Shown here piece by piece: positions 63,263-64,000 of a stretch of DNA of 64,000 bases. The position numbers and the translations under genes were made by a program. The DNA is from CBDCGJ01 sp965238305 (lineage in GTDB: Bacteria; Pseudomonadota; Alphaproteobacteria; GCA-2731375), in the NCBI GenBank assembly GCA_965238305.1, contig CBDEHK010000001.1, positions 2,108,001 to 2,172,000 of the forward strand, given 5' to 3'. The notes beneath the pieces are model-generated. The model was not told the origin of the DNA, did no database searches, and was given only the letters and a program-made list of their open reading frames with translations. Each line of letters begins with the position of its first letter. Positions within the stretch are counted from its first letter, which is position 1.

Positions 63263-64000
63263 ATGAGCCATGTTTTTCCCCGTCACGCGGGACAGGCCGC
63301 ACCAACGGCTGTTGCCGGCAAGGGCTGTTATATCGTCGATCAGAACGGCAAACATTATCTTGATGGTTCTGGTGGTGCGGCGGTATCCTGTCTTGGTCAC
63401 GGCGATCCAGAAGTGACGGCGGCGATTAAGGCGCAACTCGATAACATTGCTTTTGCTCATACCGGCTTTTTCACCTCAGCGCCGGCAGAGGCGTTGGCCG
63501 ACCTGTTGATCGCAAATGCACCGACGGGGATCGATAAAGTCTATTTTGTCTCCGGCGGCTCCGAAGCGGTGGAAGCGGCGATCAAGTTGGCCCGGCAGTA
63601 TCATCTGGAAAAGGGTGAAACCAGCCGTACCAAACTGATCGCCCGAAAGCAAAGTTATCATGGCAATACTTTGGGGGCCTTGTCCGCCGGCGGCAACATA
63701 TGGCGGCGCCAACCGTTTGCCCCCTTATTAGTAGAGATGTCTCATATCGATGCATGTTACGCCTACCGCGAGCGAGCTGAAGGGGAGAGTGAAGCAGATT
63801 ATGGCCTGCGCGCCGCCAATCAGCTGGAAGCAGAAATTCAGCGCCTAGGGGCAGAAAATGTTATGGCCTTCATTGCCGAGCCGGTGGTCGGTGCGGCCCT
63901 CGGCGCAGTGCCGCCGGCGCTTGGATATTTCAAGCGCGTTCGAGAGATCTGCGATCACTATGGCGTCTTACTGATCCTCGATGAAGTAATGTGCGGAATG
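63263..64000 (+). CDS. Class III aminotransferase (3' end cut off)
   Basis: About 246 codons of a class III PLP aminotransferase (omega-amino acid/diamine type) are present. The frame reads HAGQAAPTAVAGKGCYIVDQ, DGSGGAAVSCLGHGDPEVT, VYFVSGGSEAVEAAIKLARQY, IARKQSYHGNTLGA, and ends LILDEVMCGM, just before the expected PLP lysine region. The ATG has AGGAG about eight bases upstream. It is probably co-transcribed with the hydroxylase. An aromatic pathway with an amino-acid or amine substrate is possible, but its role cannot be read from the fragment. Confidence 0.9.
   Translation, partial: MSHVFPRHAGQAAPTAVAGKGCYIVDQNGKHYLDGSGGAAVSCLGHGDPEVTAAIKAQLDNIAFAHTGFFTSAPAEALADLLIANAPTGIDKVYFVSGGSEAVEAAIKLARQYHLEKGETSRTKLIARKQSYHGNTLGALSAGGNIWRRQPFAPLLVEMSHIDACYAYRERAEGESEADYGLRAANQLEAEIQRLGAENVMAFIAEPVVGAALGAVPPALGYFKRVREICDHYGVLLILDEVMCGM

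Noticed and set aside
1..64000. tRNA, rRNA, CRISPR arrays, transposases, prophage or integrase genes
   Set aside because: None was recognised in the intergenic gaps or coding frames; short palindromes seen are noted separately.

Overview
The window is a stretch of alphaproteobacterial chromosome with about half G+C by eye. The evidence is the gene content and order: a MucR-type regulator beside a Fur-family gene, the xseB-ispA-dxs-tlyA run, and the long tsaB-rimI-(mucR)-fur-miaB-phoH-7TM HD-ybeY-corC-lnt-xre-metK-trmB-rimP-nusA-ylxR-infB-rbfA-truB-rpsO-pnp series. The flanks are rich in acyl-CoA, aromatic and sugar-acid catabolism, which suits a heterotrophic, possibly environmental, Rhodospirillales-like bacterium. 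That placement is inference. No tRNA, rRNA, CRISPR array, transposase or prophage gene was seen.

Layout. 1-7.7 kb: a truncated Sua5 gene and a MaoC-like hydratase face a long-type acyl-CoA dehydrogenase. An MBL-fold hydrolase and an NAD-dependent oxidoreductase follow, then a frameshifted SMP-30-like gene and a DMT permease. 7.7-12.9 kb: a four-gene operon (NicX-like ring-cleavage dioxygenase, alpha/beta hydrolase, atypical acyl-CoA dehydrogenase, AMP-forming CoA ligase) is divergent from a MarR regulator, with an inverted repeat between them. This is the best candidate here for an uncharacterised catabolic system. 12.8-19.5 kb: an HDAC-family amidohydrolase gene, isoprenoid genes (ispA, dxs), xseB, two RNA methyltransferases and an AhpD-like protein. 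19.9-22.3 kb: a Bax-like glucosaminidase and a polysaccharide deacetylase, both envelope-associated.

22.4-45.4 kb is housekeeping: tRNA t6A synthesis (tsaB), S18 acetylation (rimI), regulators (mucR, fur), tRNA modification (miaB, trmB, truB), ribosome maturation (ybeY, rimP, rbfA), transcription and translation factors (nusA, infB), lipoprotein acylation (lnt), SAM synthesis (metK) and RNA decay (pnp). A TusA-like gene is inserted on the opposite strand between rimI and mucR. A terminator-like hairpin in the rimP leader probably attenuates the nusA-infB operon, and a strong terminator closes pnp.

45.4-64 kb: a polytopic membrane protein; a five-gene minus-strand operon (IlvD/Edd sugar-acid dehydratase, class I aminotransferase, DenD-like dehydrogenase, SDR, CaiB-type CoA-transferase); a CDF transporter; a TipF-like protein with a degenerate EAL domain; a HAD phosphatase; an orphan membrane-anchored coiled-coil protein of about 700 residues; a TTC38-like protein; a ThDP enzyme of the acetolactate-synthase family; and, divergent from it, a 3-hydroxybenzoate 6-hydroxylase followed by a class III aminotransferase that runs off the end.

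Several genes use TTG starts, often overlapping the upstream stop codon. Starts were chosen from Shine-Dalgarno spacing, overlap with the upstream gene and family length.
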